NCBI GenBank assembly: GCA_050186825.1
Contig: JBFWYD010000005.1
Coordinates: forward strand, 124,001 to 188,000
DNA from: NORP233 sp050186825
GTDB taxonomy: Bacteria; Planctomycetota; J058
Direction: 5' to 3'
DNA: 64,000 bases
Shown here: positions 49,201 to 57,814 of the stretch, one piece after another
Numbering within the stretch: position 1 is the first letter of the stretch
Layout: every line of letters starts with the position of its first letter
Notes under the pieces: model-generated
The model's database searches: none
Told to the model about the DNA's origin: nothing
Seen by the model: the letters and a program-made list of their open reading frames with translations, nothing else
Position numbers and translations under genes: made by a program

Positions 49201-51158
49201 GCAAGGCGCTGCGCGACGAGCGGCTGGCCAAGGCCAGCCAGGGCTTCGAGGCCGCGCTGGCCAAGGACCCGGTCCTGGTGCCCGCCCTGCTCGGGCGCGC
49301 CCAGCTCGCGCTCGAGGCCGGCCAGACCGCGCAGGTCCGCGAGCTGGCGCAGCGGGCGGCGACCGAGATCCAGAAGCGGCCCGACCTGCGCCTGGCCCAG
49401 GGCGACCAGAAGCAGGGTCAGGGCGGGGGCGACGGCTGGGACGAGGGTGACGGCTGGGACGGCGGGTCGAGCGGCTCGAGCGGCGCGCCGCGCCGCGGGG
49501 ACCTCGAGCTGGCCCAGGCCCTGGACCTGCTCGGCCTGGCCGCCCTCCTCGACAAGGACGAGAAGACCGCCCGCAAGCAGTTCCGCGCGGCGCTGACCGC
49601 CGACCCGGGCGACGCCCTGGCCAAGGCCGGCCTCGGGCACCTGCTCCTGCTCAAGGGCGACGCCGCCAAGGCGGGCGACCGCTTCGCCGAGTCGCGCCAG
49701 CTCCAGCTCCAGCAGTCGGACGAGGCCGGCTACTTCCACGCCGAGGGCCAGCGCTTCGAGGGCCTGGCCACGCGCTCCAAGAAGCCCGAGTTCTTCAAGC
49801 AGGCCCGCCAGAGCTTCGCCCGCGCCCGCACCGCCAACCCCTACCACTCGCTGGCGGCCCTCGACCGGGCCCGCCTCTGCGCCGGCTGGGGCGCGCACGA
49901 CCTGGCGGTCCGCTGCGCCGAGGAGGCCGTGCGCGTCGACCCCTTCCTGCGCGAGGGCTACGAGCAGCTCGGCTTCCTGTTCACGCGCGACCTCCCCAGC
50001 GAGCGCGACGAGAAGACCAAGCGCCCCGAGTTCCTGCGCGACCCGCAGCGCGGCAAGCAGGAGTTCGACAAGGCGGTCGCCGCCGCCTCGGAGCCCAAGC
50101 AGGCCGCCGACGCCTGCTACGGGCGCGCCCTGGCGCTCCTGGCCCTCGACGGGGGCAAGGGCTCGGACCAGGTCAAGCAGGCGCGCGACGACCTGGGCCG
50201 CGCGATCCAGGCCATCCCCGACGACTTCAGCGAGGCCGAGCCCTACCTGATCAACCAGTCGATCGCCTACCTCAAGCTCTTCGCCGAGGTGAACGAGAAG
50301 CTGGGCGACGGCGCGGCCGCCAAGGGCGCGCTGGAGCGGGTCGACTTCGTCCAGAAGAAGGCGCTCGAGGCCGCCGAGGCCCAGCTCAAGGAGGGCCAGA
50401 CCCTGCGCGACCGCCTGAACTACTCGGAGGCGATCAAGCGCTTCGACCGCGCGATCGAGCTCGACCCGAAGTTCGACAAGGCCTATTACGACCGCGGGAC
50501 CTGCTACCTGAAGATCGGCAACTTCGTGCCGGGCATCCTCGACTTCAGCCGCGCGCTGGAGCTGAACCCGCGCATCGCCGACCAGGTCTACAACAAGGTC
50601 TATCAGATCAGCTACGTGGTCGACCTGAACCGCGTGATCACCGAGCTGAACAAGATCGTCTCGGACCACCCCAACGTCAGCTACGTGGTCTTCCTGCGCG
50701 GCTTCTTCTACGTGGCCAAGACCGAGTTCAAGCAGGTCAGCCGCGAGGACCTCGAGCTCGGCATCAAGGACTTCGACCGCACCCTCGAGCTCAACACCAC
50801 CCACGTGACGGCCATGCTCTACCGCGGCTTCCTGTGGATGAAGATGGCCGACAAGGAGCCCACCAAGGAGGCCAAGCTGGCCTGCTACGACCGGGCCATG
50901 AAGAACTACAAGGACGCCCTGATCCTCGACCCGCAGTCGGGCATCAGCCACTACCTCCAGGCGCTGTGCTGGTCGATCCGCTCCGCGGAGGAGGGGATCA
51001 CGGAGGACGAGGTCAAGGCGCGCCGGGCGAAGTCGATCGAGGAGCTCGGGCAGAGCTTCAAGAGCGAGTTCAAGGGCTACGAGCGCATCCGCAACGAGAA
51101 GGGCTTCGACCCCGTGCGGAACCTGCCCGAGTTCAAGGACCTGATGAAGGGCAAGTAG
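46281..51158 (+). CDS. Ser/Thr protein kinase with TPR array
   Basis: 1625 residues. The first ~60 (LGRLAIERRLATREQVRECA, then LLVDRGYVPADAARSLF) look like the same MshEN-type unit seen in the acidic protein at 22-23 kb. Residues ~75-220 are a Gly/Asn/Phe/Pro-rich tract with GSNFGAP repeats. The kinase domain begins near 243 (GEIARGGMGIVYRA), with catalytic HRDLKPANVLL near 367 and DFGLAK near 386. A membrane helix (MPVVVVGSVTVVALSLAL) follows near 532. The outer ~1070 residues are mostly TPR repeats and charged helices. An envelope- or periplasm-facing TPR sensor controlling the inner kinase is a fair inference. Confidence 0.9.
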   Translation: MTTALSPAEIELGRLAIERRLATREQVRECADLRGSGNTEHLARLLVDRGYVPADAARSLFQEVQAQVQSRSGNGSASGGFGSAPPHAPGSNPAAAYGPPASNYGAPQGFGAGSNFGAPPQQFGAGSNFGAPPQQQGFGAGSNFGAPQGFGQQGFGQGSNFGAPQIQTAMAAPGGSNFGGMGHPGTQPQGSNYGGYGSGAHPMGGSGFGAPAPELPSNISPDDPIAHAMTTRQNADGSVETVFGPYDILGEIARGGMGIVYRARQRSLKRIVALKVMKEGENASEKQIRRFKRETEAAAKLQHPNIVAVHEVGCHEGFHYFTMDLIEGDPLDAIVKRKEKMPVRKVLEVVKEVAQAIHYAHGKAIIHRDLKPANVLLDTDGHPKVTDFGLAKQIDHKSMLTRTGAVVGTPFYMPPEQAKGDVDIDQRADVYALGVILYELLTLKLPFHGETTMEVYHKILEEEPIPPRKHDSRVDRDVNTIVLKAMEKDVTRRYQTAEDLADDIQRYLDGDPIKARPLGPVGKLIKRAKKNMPVVVVGSVTVVALSLALGLIWLRNQQALEVEREINMKHEWDTFVTEVDNQCINARSQISSGVARQKERDPQGALAELEEAERILDDLPRLKKDFTNWNGEDRILGHLDAKSPETSAIYREIYLQIGRSYAMPGANQDLKKAQGFFEKGLGRCDAPSWAEAAADEKEEAARAALKTQVGTDKLQLRLEIGKVKALEGDIAAALKTFQEILEADSKHKPARLEMGRVHDRAGDHLKAIACFSDVIEQDSKTLLAYLYRGQTLYTLGRYQESFEDFQKVLDLKDDSFEGYIWLGRAHQALLHYGEAQDALTEAIDITPSLPDGYFYRAELHFAQRKLPQAIKDYEVAISRSAQFYRAYLGLGRALEWVLDYDRAAQQYQEILDSSDREAEAVKPKAQAALARLFLVRADPYECTMEVEEKIRQEGATPDGALGPAPALSRLEKESKALRDERLAKASQGFEAALAKDPVLVPALLGRAQLALEAGQTAQVRELAQRAATEIQKRPDLRLAQGDQKQGQGGGDGWDEGDGWDGGSSGSSGAPRRGDLELAQALDLLGLAALLDKDEKTARKQFRAALTADPGDALAKAGLGHLLLLKGDAAKAGDRFAESRQLQLQQSDEAGYFHAEGQRFEGLATRSKKPEFFKQARQSFARARTANPYHSLAALDRARLCAGWGAHDLAVRCAEEAVRVDPFLREGYEQLGFLFTRDLPSERDEKTKRPEFLRDPQRGKQEFDKAVAAASEPKQAADACYGRALALLALDGGKGSDQVKQARDDLGRAIQAIPDDFSEAEPYLINQSIAYLKLFAEVNEKLGDGAAAKGALERVDFVQKKALEAAEAQLKEGQTLRDRLNYSEAIKRFDRAIELDPKFDKAYYDRGTCYLKIGNFVPGILDFSRALELNPRIADQVYNKVYQISYVVDLNRVITELNKIVSDHPNVSYVVFLRGFFYVAKTEFKQVSREDLELGIKDFDRTLELNTTHVTAMLYRGFLWMKMADKEPTKEAKLACYDRAMKNYKDALILDPQSGISHYLQALCWSIRSAEEGITEDEVKARRAKSIEELGQSFKSEFKGYERIRNEKGFDPVRNLPEFKDLMKGK

Positions 51159-51177
51159 CCCGAGGGGCGGTTGCTCC

Positions 51178-51450
51178 GCAGCGCGAGAGCTTCGCTGGGC
51201 GGGGGCGATGGCTCCGCGGCGCGGGCGCTTGGAACGACCTGGTCGAGCAACAACGGGCACGGGCACGGGCACGGGCAGGGGCACGAGGTCCCTTGCTCCT
51301 CCGGGCGCTGCGCGACGACCTTTGCGGTCAGAGGTGGAGACCTGGCGGGCGGAGGCGGGTGGCGAGCCCCGGGGGCCAGGAGCTGCGGGGGCGTTGGATT
51401 TCAGCGCAGAGATCGCAGAGAGCGCGGAGATCGCCAGGCGGGAGCGGGGC
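51178..51450 (+). repeat. Composite dispersed repeat, intergenic copy
   Basis: Contains GGGCAC units at 51255-51280, the flank ACGAGGTCCCTTGCTCCTCC shared with 2.3 kb, and the block GCGTTGGATTTCAGCGCAGA with GATCGCAGAGAGCGCGGAGA shared with 30.08 kb. It fills most of the 344-base space after the kinase gene. No gene is seen here. Confidence 0.8.
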
Positions 51451-51502
51451 GGCGCGACGGCGTGGCGAGGCCGGATCGGTTCCCTGGGCTTGGGGTCCGG
51501 CG

Positions 51503-51931
51503 CTACTGCTGGATCGACTGCTGGACCTCGGCCAGGGCCATGGGGAGGCCGTAGGCGACGAGGGCGGCGTCGGCGAGGGTGACCGCGATCACCAGGCCGA
51601 CCAGGACGCGCAGCAGGCGGGTCGCCCGGGGGTCGCGCGGGGCCGGGATGCCGCCCGTGGCGAAGGCCAGGAGCGCGACGAGGAGGAAGCTCAGCGGGAG
51701 GCCGACCGGGGCGCGCATCAGCCAGTGCAAGATCCGCGGCAGCTCGACCCCGGCCGTGGCGTAGAGCCGCTGGAAGGCCGGCGCCGTGAGCAGGAGCTGG
51801 GTCCCGAGCGCGGCCAGCGCGCCGCCGCTCAGGAGGGCCACGGGCGGAGGCACGAGCGCCTGGCGCGCCTCCGGCGTCGCGGCCTCGGCCGCGGGGAGCG
51901 GCTTCTCGGGGCCGACGGGCGAGCGGGTCAT
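51503..51931 (-). CDS. Small membrane protein of the sigma/anti-sigma operon
   Basis: About 142 residues, with three hydrophobic segments (PVALLSGGALAALGTQLLL, then APVGLPLSFLLVALLAFATG and LLRVLVGLVIAVTLADAALV). No family recognised. Its ATG overlaps the stop of the zinc-finger gene (ATGA), so it belongs to the same operon. Confidence 0.65.
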   Translation of the reverse strand: MTRSPVGPEKPLPAAEAATPEARQALVPPPVALLSGGALAALGTQLLLTAPAFQRLYATAGVELPRILHWLMRAPVGLPLSFLLVALLAFATGGIPAPRDPRATRLLRVLVGLVIAVTLADAALVAYGLPMALAEVQQSIQQ

Positions 51932-53340
51932 CGCTGCTCCTGGGGCCGCTCGCGGAGCCGGCCGTTGGGGTCGATGCTGATCAGGGGGAAGGGCGGCAGG
52001 TCGGGGCCGTACCAGCCCAGCCTCGGGCGGGCCTCGATGGTGTAGCGCTCCCCGTCCGGGACGATCACCAGCTCGAACTCCCACGAGATCCGAGCCCAGT
52101 CCTGCTGGTGCGGGTCGAGCTGGCGCAGGGAGAGCTCGCCCGTGAGCGCGGGGCGGGCGCGGAGGGCGTCCCGGAGCGCGCGGACGTCCCGGGCGTAGTC
52201 CGCGACGCCGTTGCCGTCGAGGTCCTGCGCGGCGTAGGCCTGCTGGCAGCGCACGAGCTCCTGCAGCGCCTCGCGGGCGCGCGCGATGGCCCCGGCGCGG
52301 CGGAGCTCCATGACCTGCTGGGCCTGGTGGGTGAGCGAGTGGGCCAGGCTCCGCTGCTGGAGGCCGAAGTAGCCGCCCAGCCCCAGCGAGGCCGAGAGCA
52401 CCAGGCCCGCGGCCACGAGGTACTGGCGCAGCGACGACGTCACCGGCATCGCCACCGGCGGGCGCGCTGGGGCGGCGCCTTCGCCGAGGCGCGCGCCGCA
52501 CCAGGCGCAGAAGGGCGCCTCGGCCGGGCTCAGCCCCTGGCACTCCGCGCACACCTGCCGCGAGGCCGCGGCGCTCAGCTCCACCGAGCGCGTGCTCTCG
52601 CAGCCGAGCAACGAGCACCCGCCGTGGTCCGAGAAGCAGGCCGCGTGGTGCGGCGTCGCGCAGGTCGCGCACAGGACCGTGTCCTCCGCGCGCCCCAGCG
52701 CGTCCCGGCAGAAGGGACAGCGCCGCTGCACGAGCGCCCGCGAGCCGGGAACGGAGGTCGAGTCCGAGCTCGGCCCAGGGACCTCCGTGCCCGTGCCCGT
52801 GCCCGTGCCCGTGCCCGTGCCCGTGCCCGTGCCCGTCGGTTCGTTCCGGACCGACCCCGCTGCGGAGAGGGCCCCGCGCTCAGTCCTCACGATCTCCGCG
52901 GTCTCTGCGATCTCTGCGCTGATATCCAGCGCCCGCGCAGTCCCTGCCGCCTCCGACGCGGAGCGGCCGCCCCCCGCCTCCACGACCTCCGAGCCGCGCT
53001 CCAGCGCAGGCCTGGCGCCCTCTGCGTCTCTGCGCCTCTGCGCCTCTGCGCTAAGCAGAACCGCCTTCGCAGCTCCTGTCCCTCCCGACTCGGAGCCACG
53101 CGCCTTCGAATCCGGCGGCCCCGACTCCGCCAGCTCCGAGACCCAGGCCGGCAGCTCCTCCGAGGAGTCCGAGCCCAGCGCGTCCCCGAGCATCCCCTCG
53201 AGCCGCTCCCAGGCCGCGAGCTCCGTCGCCATCTCCCCCTCCGACTCCGAGAGCGCCGCGGCCACCGCCGCGCGCTCCGCTTCGTCGAGGTCCCCCGCCA
53301 CGTAGAGCGGAAGGAGGTCCAAGAGCTCCTCGCGCCTCAT
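51928..53340 (-). CDS. Anti-sigma-like membrane protein with RING-type zinc cluster
   Basis: 470 residues. The start (MRREELLDLLPLYVAGDLDE) matches the zinc-finger-like anti-sigma N-terminus, with helices that could hold the sigma factor, although the usual His-x3-Cys-x2-Cys is not present. Residues ~90-195 are low complexity and contain the dispersed repeat read as RALDISAEIAETAEIVR plus eight Gly-Thr units. Then comes a cysteine-rich RING/zinc-ribbon-like region (CPFCRDAL, CATCATPHHAACF, and CAECQG with FCAWCGARL). One membrane helix (SLRQYLVAAGLVLSASLGL) follows and a C-terminal ~140-residue outer domain. It overlaps the sigma gene by four bases. Confidence 0.7.
   Translation of the reverse strand: MRREELLDLLPLYVAGDLDEAERAAVAAALSESEGEMATELAAWERLEGMLGDALGSDSSEELPAWVSELAESGPPDSKARGSESGGTGAAKAVLLSAEAQRRRDAEGARPALERGSEVVEAGGGRSASEAAGTARALDISAEIAETAEIVRTERGALSAAGSVRNEPTGTGTGTGTGTGTGTGTEVPGPSSDSTSVPGSRALVQRRCPFCRDALGRAEDTVLCATCATPHHAACFSDHGGCSLLGCESTRSVELSAAASRQVCAECQGLSPAEAPFCAWCGARLGEGAAPARPPVAMPVTSSLRQYLVAAGLVLSASLGLGGYFGLQQRSLAHSLTHQAQQVMELRRAGAIARAREALQELVRCQQAYAAQDLDGNGVADYARDVRALRDALRARPALTGELSLRQLDPHQQDWARISWEFELVIVPDGERYTIEARPRLGWYGPDLPPFPLISIDPNGRLRERPQEQR
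52780..53060 (-). repeat. Composite dispersed repeat inside the anti-sigma-like gene
   Basis: Eight CCC triplets six bases apart (52790-52834; GGGCAC on the coding strand). Next comes the block GATCTCTGCGCTGATATCCA at ~52908, and CTCTGCGTCTCTGCGCCTCT at ~53017. All are read in frame: GTGTGT, LDISAEIAETAEI and AEAQRRRDAEGA. This region has no equivalent in ordinary anti-sigma factors. Confidence 0.8.
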
Positions 53341-53846
53341 GACGGCTCCTCCTCGAGCAGGGCCGCGCGCAGCGCGACGCGCGCGCGCTTGAGTCGGCCC
53401 TGGACGGTGCTGAGCGGCAGCTCGAGGCGGGCCGCGATCTCGGCGTAGCCGAGCCCGCCCTCGTAGCGGAGCGCGATCGTCTCGCGCAGGTCCTCGGGCA
53501 GGGCGGCCACGGCGCGGCGGACGCGCGCGCGCTGCTCGGCCTGGTCGAGGGGGTCCGCGCTCGTCGTCTCCGGCTCGCGCTCGAGCGGGCGGGGCGGGCG
53601 GGCGTCGCGGCGGTGCTTGAGCGCCTTGTTGCGCGCGATCCCAAACAGCCAGGGCCCCGCCGGCCCGGGCGGGAGGCCGTCGCGCAGGGCCGCGAGGAAG
53701 GTCTCCTGGCAGAGGTCCTCGACCGCGCCGGGGTCGTCGCCGAGCCGCGCGCGCAGGTAGGCCCGCAGCGCCTGGCCGTGCGCTCGGTAGAGCGCGGCGG
53801 CGGCGGCGGCCGGGGTGGCGCGAGCGATGTTGGTGGCCGGGGTCAC
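53337..53846 (-). CDS. ECF-type sigma factor
   Basis: About 169 residues. Sigma-2 region: LYRAHGQALRAYLRARLGDD with DLCQETFLAALRDGLPP. Sigma-4 region: VAALPEDLRETIALRYEGGL then YAEIAARLELPLSTVQGRLK. It directs RNA polymerase to an unknown regulon. I chose GTG 53846 because AAGGAG lies six bases upstream; a GTG at 53909, overlapping the hemY stop, would add 21 residues. Its 3' end overlaps the anti-sigma-like gene, as expected for a sigma/anti-sigma pair. Confidence 0.9.
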   Translation of the reverse strand: MTPATNIARATPAAAAAALYRAHGQALRAYLRARLGDDPGAVEDLCQETFLAALRDGLPPGPAGPWLFGIARNKALKHRRDARPPRPLEREPETTSADPLDQAEQRARVRRAVAALPEDLRETIALRYEGGLGYAEIAARLELPLSTVQGRLKRARVALRAALLEEEPS

Positions 53847-53905
53847 ACCCTGCTCCTTCCCCTCGCGCGCCGATCGAGACTCCGGAGCGGGAGCTTCCTC
53901 GTAAC

Positions 53906-55261
53906 TCACGAGGAGACGAGGGCCGGCGCCGCCTCCAGCCAGCGCTCGGCCACCGCGACCGCGTCCGCGGCCACGTCGACCACCGACACCCCCCGGTAGG
54001 CGTTGCCGAGCAGCGCCAGGCCCGGGAGGCGGGCTGCGCGGGCCTCGATCGCGCGAACGCGGGCGGCGTGGCCCGGCTCGTACTGGGGGATCGCCCGCGC
54101 GTGGCGCTGGACGTGCACCTGTTCGGGCTCGCGGGCGATCCCGAGCAGCGGCTCGAGCTCCGCCCGCACGCGCGCGAGCAGGGCGTCCGGCGCGAGGCGC
54201 ACCGCGCCCGGGTCGCGCGCGCCGCCGAGCAGCACCCGCAGCAGGACCTTCCCCGGGGGCGCCGCGCCGGGGAACAGCGAGGAGACGTAGATGCAGCCCA
54301 GCGCGCGCAGGCCCTCGCCGCGCGGGGCCAGGAAGCCGAAGCCCTCGGGCGCGGCGCCGCGGAAGGCCGCCCGGTCGTAGCCCAGCCCGACCACGGCCAC
54401 CGAGGCCGAGCGGATCCCCTCGAGCAGGAGCCCGAGCTCCGGGTCGAGGGGCGCGAGCAGGGGCGCGGCCGCGTGCGCGGGGATCGCGAGCGCGAGCCGC
54501 GGCGCGGTGTGGACCTCCTCGCCCGCGTCCCCGGCGGCGTGCACGCGCCAGGGGCGGTCCGCGGTCGGCGGCTCGAGCGCGAGGACCCGCGTCCCGAGCC
54601 GCAGCGCTTCGCCGAGGTCCTCCGCCAGGGCCTCGCTCAGCCGGCCCATGCCCCCCTCGAAGGCGCCGATCTGGCGCGGCGGGAAGAAGCCCGCGCGCTG
54701 GGCGCGGAACAGCCCGCCGTGCCGGGCCTCGGCCGCGGCCAGGCTGGGGAAGGCGCTCTCGAGCTCGAGGCGCTCGGCGTCGCCCGCGAACACCCCCGAG
54801 ACGCCGGCGTCCACGAGCACGCGCGTGGCCTCCGCCCCGAGCCGACGGCGCGCGAAGGCCGCGACCGACTCCCCCGGGCGGTGCTGCCCGGCGCGCAGCG
54901 GCTCGCTCAGCATCCGCAGCACGCCGCCCGGCGACAGCACCGAGAGCAGCCCGCGCGGGACGGCGTGCAGCGCGCCGCCCCGGAGCACGTAGCGGCGCTT
55001 GGCCTCAGGGGCGGCCGGGACGACCTCACCCGCGATCCCCGCCCAGGCCGCGGCGCGGGTCAGCGCGTCGCCCTCGGCCGCGCGGAAGGTCTGCGGCCCG
55101 CGCTCGAACAGGTAGCCGCCGCGCCGCTCGGTGCGGCACCAGCCGCCCGGGAGCGCGTCCGCCTCGAGCACCAGCACGCGCCGCCCCGCGCGGGCCAGGG
55201 CGGTCGCGCACACCAGCCCGGCCACGCCCGCGCCGACGACGACCGCGTCGGCCTCGCTCAC
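53906..55261 (-). CDS. hemY: Protoporphyrinogen oxidase, FAD-dependent (HemY type)
   Basis: Converts protoporphyrinogen IX to protoporphyrin IX. 451 residues. FAD-binding N-terminus DAVVVGAGVAGLVCATALAR, then LEADALPGGWCRTERRGGYL and FERGPQTFR, with the C-terminal FAD motif LLGNAYRGVSVVDVAADAV. It is six bases after hemE. The ECF sigma gene follows directly. Confidence 0.9.
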   Translation of the reverse strand: MSEADAVVVGAGVAGLVCATALARAGRRVLVLEADALPGGWCRTERRGGYLFERGPQTFRAAEGDALTRAAAWAGIAGEVVPAAPEAKRRYVLRGGALHAVPRGLLSVLSPGGVLRMLSEPLRAGQHRPGESVAAFARRRLGAEATRVLVDAGVSGVFAGDAERLELESAFPSLAAAEARHGGLFRAQRAGFFPPRQIGAFEGGMGRLSEALAEDLGEALRLGTRVLALEPPTADRPWRVHAAGDAGEEVHTAPRLALAIPAHAAAPLLAPLDPELGLLLEGIRSASVAVVGLGYDRAAFRGAAPEGFGFLAPRGEGLRALGCIYVSSLFPGAAPPGKVLLRVLLGGARDPGAVRLAPDALLARVRAELEPLLGIAREPEQVHVQRHARAIPQYEPGHAARVRAIEARAARLPGLALLGNAYRGVSVVDVAADAVAVAERWLEAAPALVSS

Positions 55262-55267
55262 GGGCGG

Positions 55268-56305
55268 CTACGCACGAAAGCCGCGGACCGTCTCGACCAG
55301 CGCGTCGACGCTGTCGTGCGGGGTGGGGGGCAAGATCCCGTGGCCGAGGTTGAACACGTGCTTCTGGCCCTTGGTCTCGGCCAGCAGCTCGAGCGCGCGG
55401 GCGCGCGTGACCTCGGGGCCGGCCAGCAGGTAGAGCGGGTCGAGGTTCCCCTGGAGCACGCGGCCGGGCATCGCCGCGCGCGCCTGGGCCAGGGGCAGGC
55501 GCCAGTCGATCGAGATCACGTCCGCCTCGACCTCGGGCAGGGCCGGGAGCTGCCCGGCGCTCCCCTTGCTGAAGTAGATCAGCGGGATGTCCTTCCCCAC
55601 GCGCGCGCGCAGCTCGCGCAGGAAGCGGTTGGCGGGCTCGAGGCAGAGGCGCCGCCAGGCGGGCAGGTCGAGCAGCTCGGCCCAGGTGTCGAAGAGCTGG
55701 AAGGCCTGGGCGCCCGCCGCGACCTGCGCGGCCGCGTGGGCCACGGAGTAGTCGAGCACCTTCTCCTGCAGGCGCGCGAAGAGCGCGGGGTTGCCGAAGG
55801 CCAGGGTCTTCGTGTGCTCGAAGTTCCGGCTCCCGCCGCCCTCGATCAGGTAGCAGCAGAGCGTCCAGGGCGCGGCCACGAAGCCGATCAGCGGCACGCT
55901 CGCGGGCAAGGCCTGCCGCAGCCCGCGCACCGCCTCGAACACGAAGGGCGCGGCCTCCTCGGGGTCCGGGACGTGGAAGCGCTCGAGGTCGCGCTCGTGG
56001 CGGAAGGGGTTCAGGATCCGCGGGCCCTCGCCCTCCTCGAACACGACCTCGGCGCCCATGGCCTCGGCCGGGATCAGGATGTCCGAGAACAGGATCGAGG
56101 CGTCGAAGCCGAAGCGGCGGATCGGCTGGAGCGTGACCTCCACGCACAGCTCGGGCGTGCGGCACAGCTCGAGGAAGGAGCCGGCCTGGGCGCGCACGGC
56201 CCGGTACTCGGGCATGTAGCGCCCGGCCTGGCGCATCAGCCACAGGGGCGGGCGCTCGACGGGCTCGCCGCGGCAGGCCTTGAGGAAGAGGGGGGTGTCG
56301 CTCAT
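55268..56305 (-). CDS. hemE: Uroporphyrinogen decarboxylase
   Basis: Decarboxylates uroporphyrinogen III to coproporphyrinogen III. 345 residues, normal length. It has the N-terminal signature PPLWLMRQAGRYMPEYRAVR, then FGFDASILFSDILIPAEAMG and the C-terminal FNLGHGILPPTPHDSVDALV. It is four bases after hemL. Confidence 0.96.
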   Translation of the reverse strand: MSDTPLFLKACRGEPVERPPLWLMRQAGRYMPEYRAVRAQAGSFLELCRTPELCVEVTLQPIRRFGFDASILFSDILIPAEAMGAEVVFEEGEGPRILNPFRHERDLERFHVPDPEEAAPFVFEAVRGLRQALPASVPLIGFVAAPWTLCCYLIEGGGSRNFEHTKTLAFGNPALFARLQEKVLDYSVAHAAAQVAAGAQAFQLFDTWAELLDLPAWRRLCLEPANRFLRELRARVGKDIPLIYFSKGSAGQLPALPEVEADVISIDWRLPLAQARAAMPGRVLQGNLDPLYLLAGPEVTRARALELLAETKGQKHVFNLGHGILPPTPHDSVDALVETVRGFRA

Positions 56306-56309
56306 GGGG

Positions 56310-57602
56310 TCACGCGAAGGCCAGCGGCAACGCCTCGCGCAGGGCGGCCGCGGTGCGGTCGAGGTCCTCGTCCTGATGCGCGGTCGAGACGAAGCCCACC
56401 TCGAAGGCCGAGGGGGCGAGGTAGACGCCGCGCTCGAGCAGGAGCGCGTGCAGCCGCGCGTAGACGGCGGCGCCGGCGCGCTCGAGCGCGCCGTAGCTGC
56501 GGGGCGGCGGGGACTGGAAGCAGAGCCAGAAGATCGAGCCCTGGCGCACGAGCTCGAGCGGGTGCCCCGCGAGCGCCGGGGCCAGCCGGGCCTCGAGGGC
56601 CTCGCCCCGCTCGTCGAGGCGCGCGAAGCCGCCGGCCTGGAGCTCGCGCAGGGTGGCCAGCCCGGCGGCCATCGCGAGCGGGTTCCCCGACAGCGTGCCC
56701 GCCTGGTAGACCGGCCCGAGCGGGGCCACGAGCTCCATGATCTCGGCGCGCCCGGCGTAGGCCCCGACTGGGAGGCCGCCGCCGATCACCTTGCCGAAGG
56801 TCAGCAGGTCGGGGCGGATCCCGTAGCGCGCGGACGCGCCGCCCGGGCCGAGGCGGAAGCCCGAGATCACCTCGTCGAAGAGCAGCAGGGCGCCCGCGCG
56901 CTGGGTCTCCTCGCGCAGGAGCGCGAGGAACTCGGGGCGCTGGAGCAGGAGCCCGCAGTTGGCCGGGACGGGCTCGATCACGACCGCCGCGATCTCCTGG
57001 CCGGCCTCGGCGAAGAGCGCGCGCAGCGCGGCCGCGTCGTCGAGCGGGAGCACGGTGGTCGTGGCCGCGGTCCCCTGGGGCACGCCGGCCGAGTCGGCCA
57101 GGCCGCTCGTGGCCAGGCCCGAGCCGGCCTTGACCAGGAGCTGGTCGGCGTGGCCGTGGTAGCAGCCGTCGAACTTGACCACCCGCTCGCGGCCCGTGAA
57201 GGCGCGCGCCAGGCGCAGCGCGCTCATCACGGCCTCGGTGCCCGAGGAGACGAAGCGGACCCGCTCGGCCCAGGGCTGGAGCTCGCGCACGAGCCTCGCC
57301 AGCGCCACCTCGTCGCGATGCGGCGTGCCGAAGCTGGTCCCCAGCGCGGCCGCCGCCTGGATCGCCGCGACCACGGGCGCGGGCGCGTGGCCGAGGGCCA
57401 GCGGGCCCCAGGAGGCGCAGTAGTCGACGTACTCGTTGCCGTCCTCGTCCCACACCCGGGCGCCCGCCCCGCGCTGGATGAAGAGCGGCGTGCCGCCCAC
57501 GGACTTGAAGGCGCGCACGGGGCTGCTCACGCCGCCGGGCAGCAGGCCCTGGGCCTCGGCGAACAGCGCCGCCGAGCGGGCGCGGGAGAGGGACTCGCTC
57601 AC
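56310..57602 (-). CDS. hemL: Glutamate-1-semialdehyde 2,1-aminomutase
   Basis: PLP enzyme of the C5 tetrapyrrole pathway. 430 residues. The N-terminus SLSRARSAALFAEAQGLLPG and the segments FVSSGTEAVMSALRLARAF, LLFDEVISGFRL and the PLP-lysine region LTFGKVIGGGLPVGAY are typical. First gene of the heme run here; hemA, hemB, hemC and hemD are not in this window. Confidence 0.96.
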   Translation of the reverse strand: MSESLSRARSAALFAEAQGLLPGGVSSPVRAFKSVGGTPLFIQRGAGARVWDEDGNEYVDYCASWGPLALGHAPAPVVAAIQAAAALGTSFGTPHRDEVALARLVRELQPWAERVRFVSSGTEAVMSALRLARAFTGRERVVKFDGCYHGHADQLLVKAGSGLATSGLADSAGVPQGTAATTTVLPLDDAAALRALFAEAGQEIAAVVIEPVPANCGLLLQRPEFLALLREETQRAGALLLFDEVISGFRLGPGGASARYGIRPDLLTFGKVIGGGLPVGAYAGRAEIMELVAPLGPVYQAGTLSGNPLAMAAGLATLRELQAGGFARLDERGEALEARLAPALAGHPLELVRQGSIFWLCFQSPPPRSYGALERAGAAVYARLHALLLERGVYLAPSAFEVGFVSTAHQDEDLDRTAAALREALPLAFA

Positions 57603-57814
57603 GAGACGACCTCCGGCTGGGTCGCCGATTAGATCGGACCCGGGCGCCTCGCGCGAGCGGTCGCGCGGCGCGCGTCGCGCGAGGGCCGCGGGCGACTCGC
57701 GACCTGGGCGCCCGCGTCCCCGCGCTTGCCCTCGGCGTGGCCCGCGCCGGGCCCGACTGGGCGCCAGCGCCTCCGGGAGTGACCGGAGCCCCCCCGTCGG
57801 AGTAGGCTCCCGGC

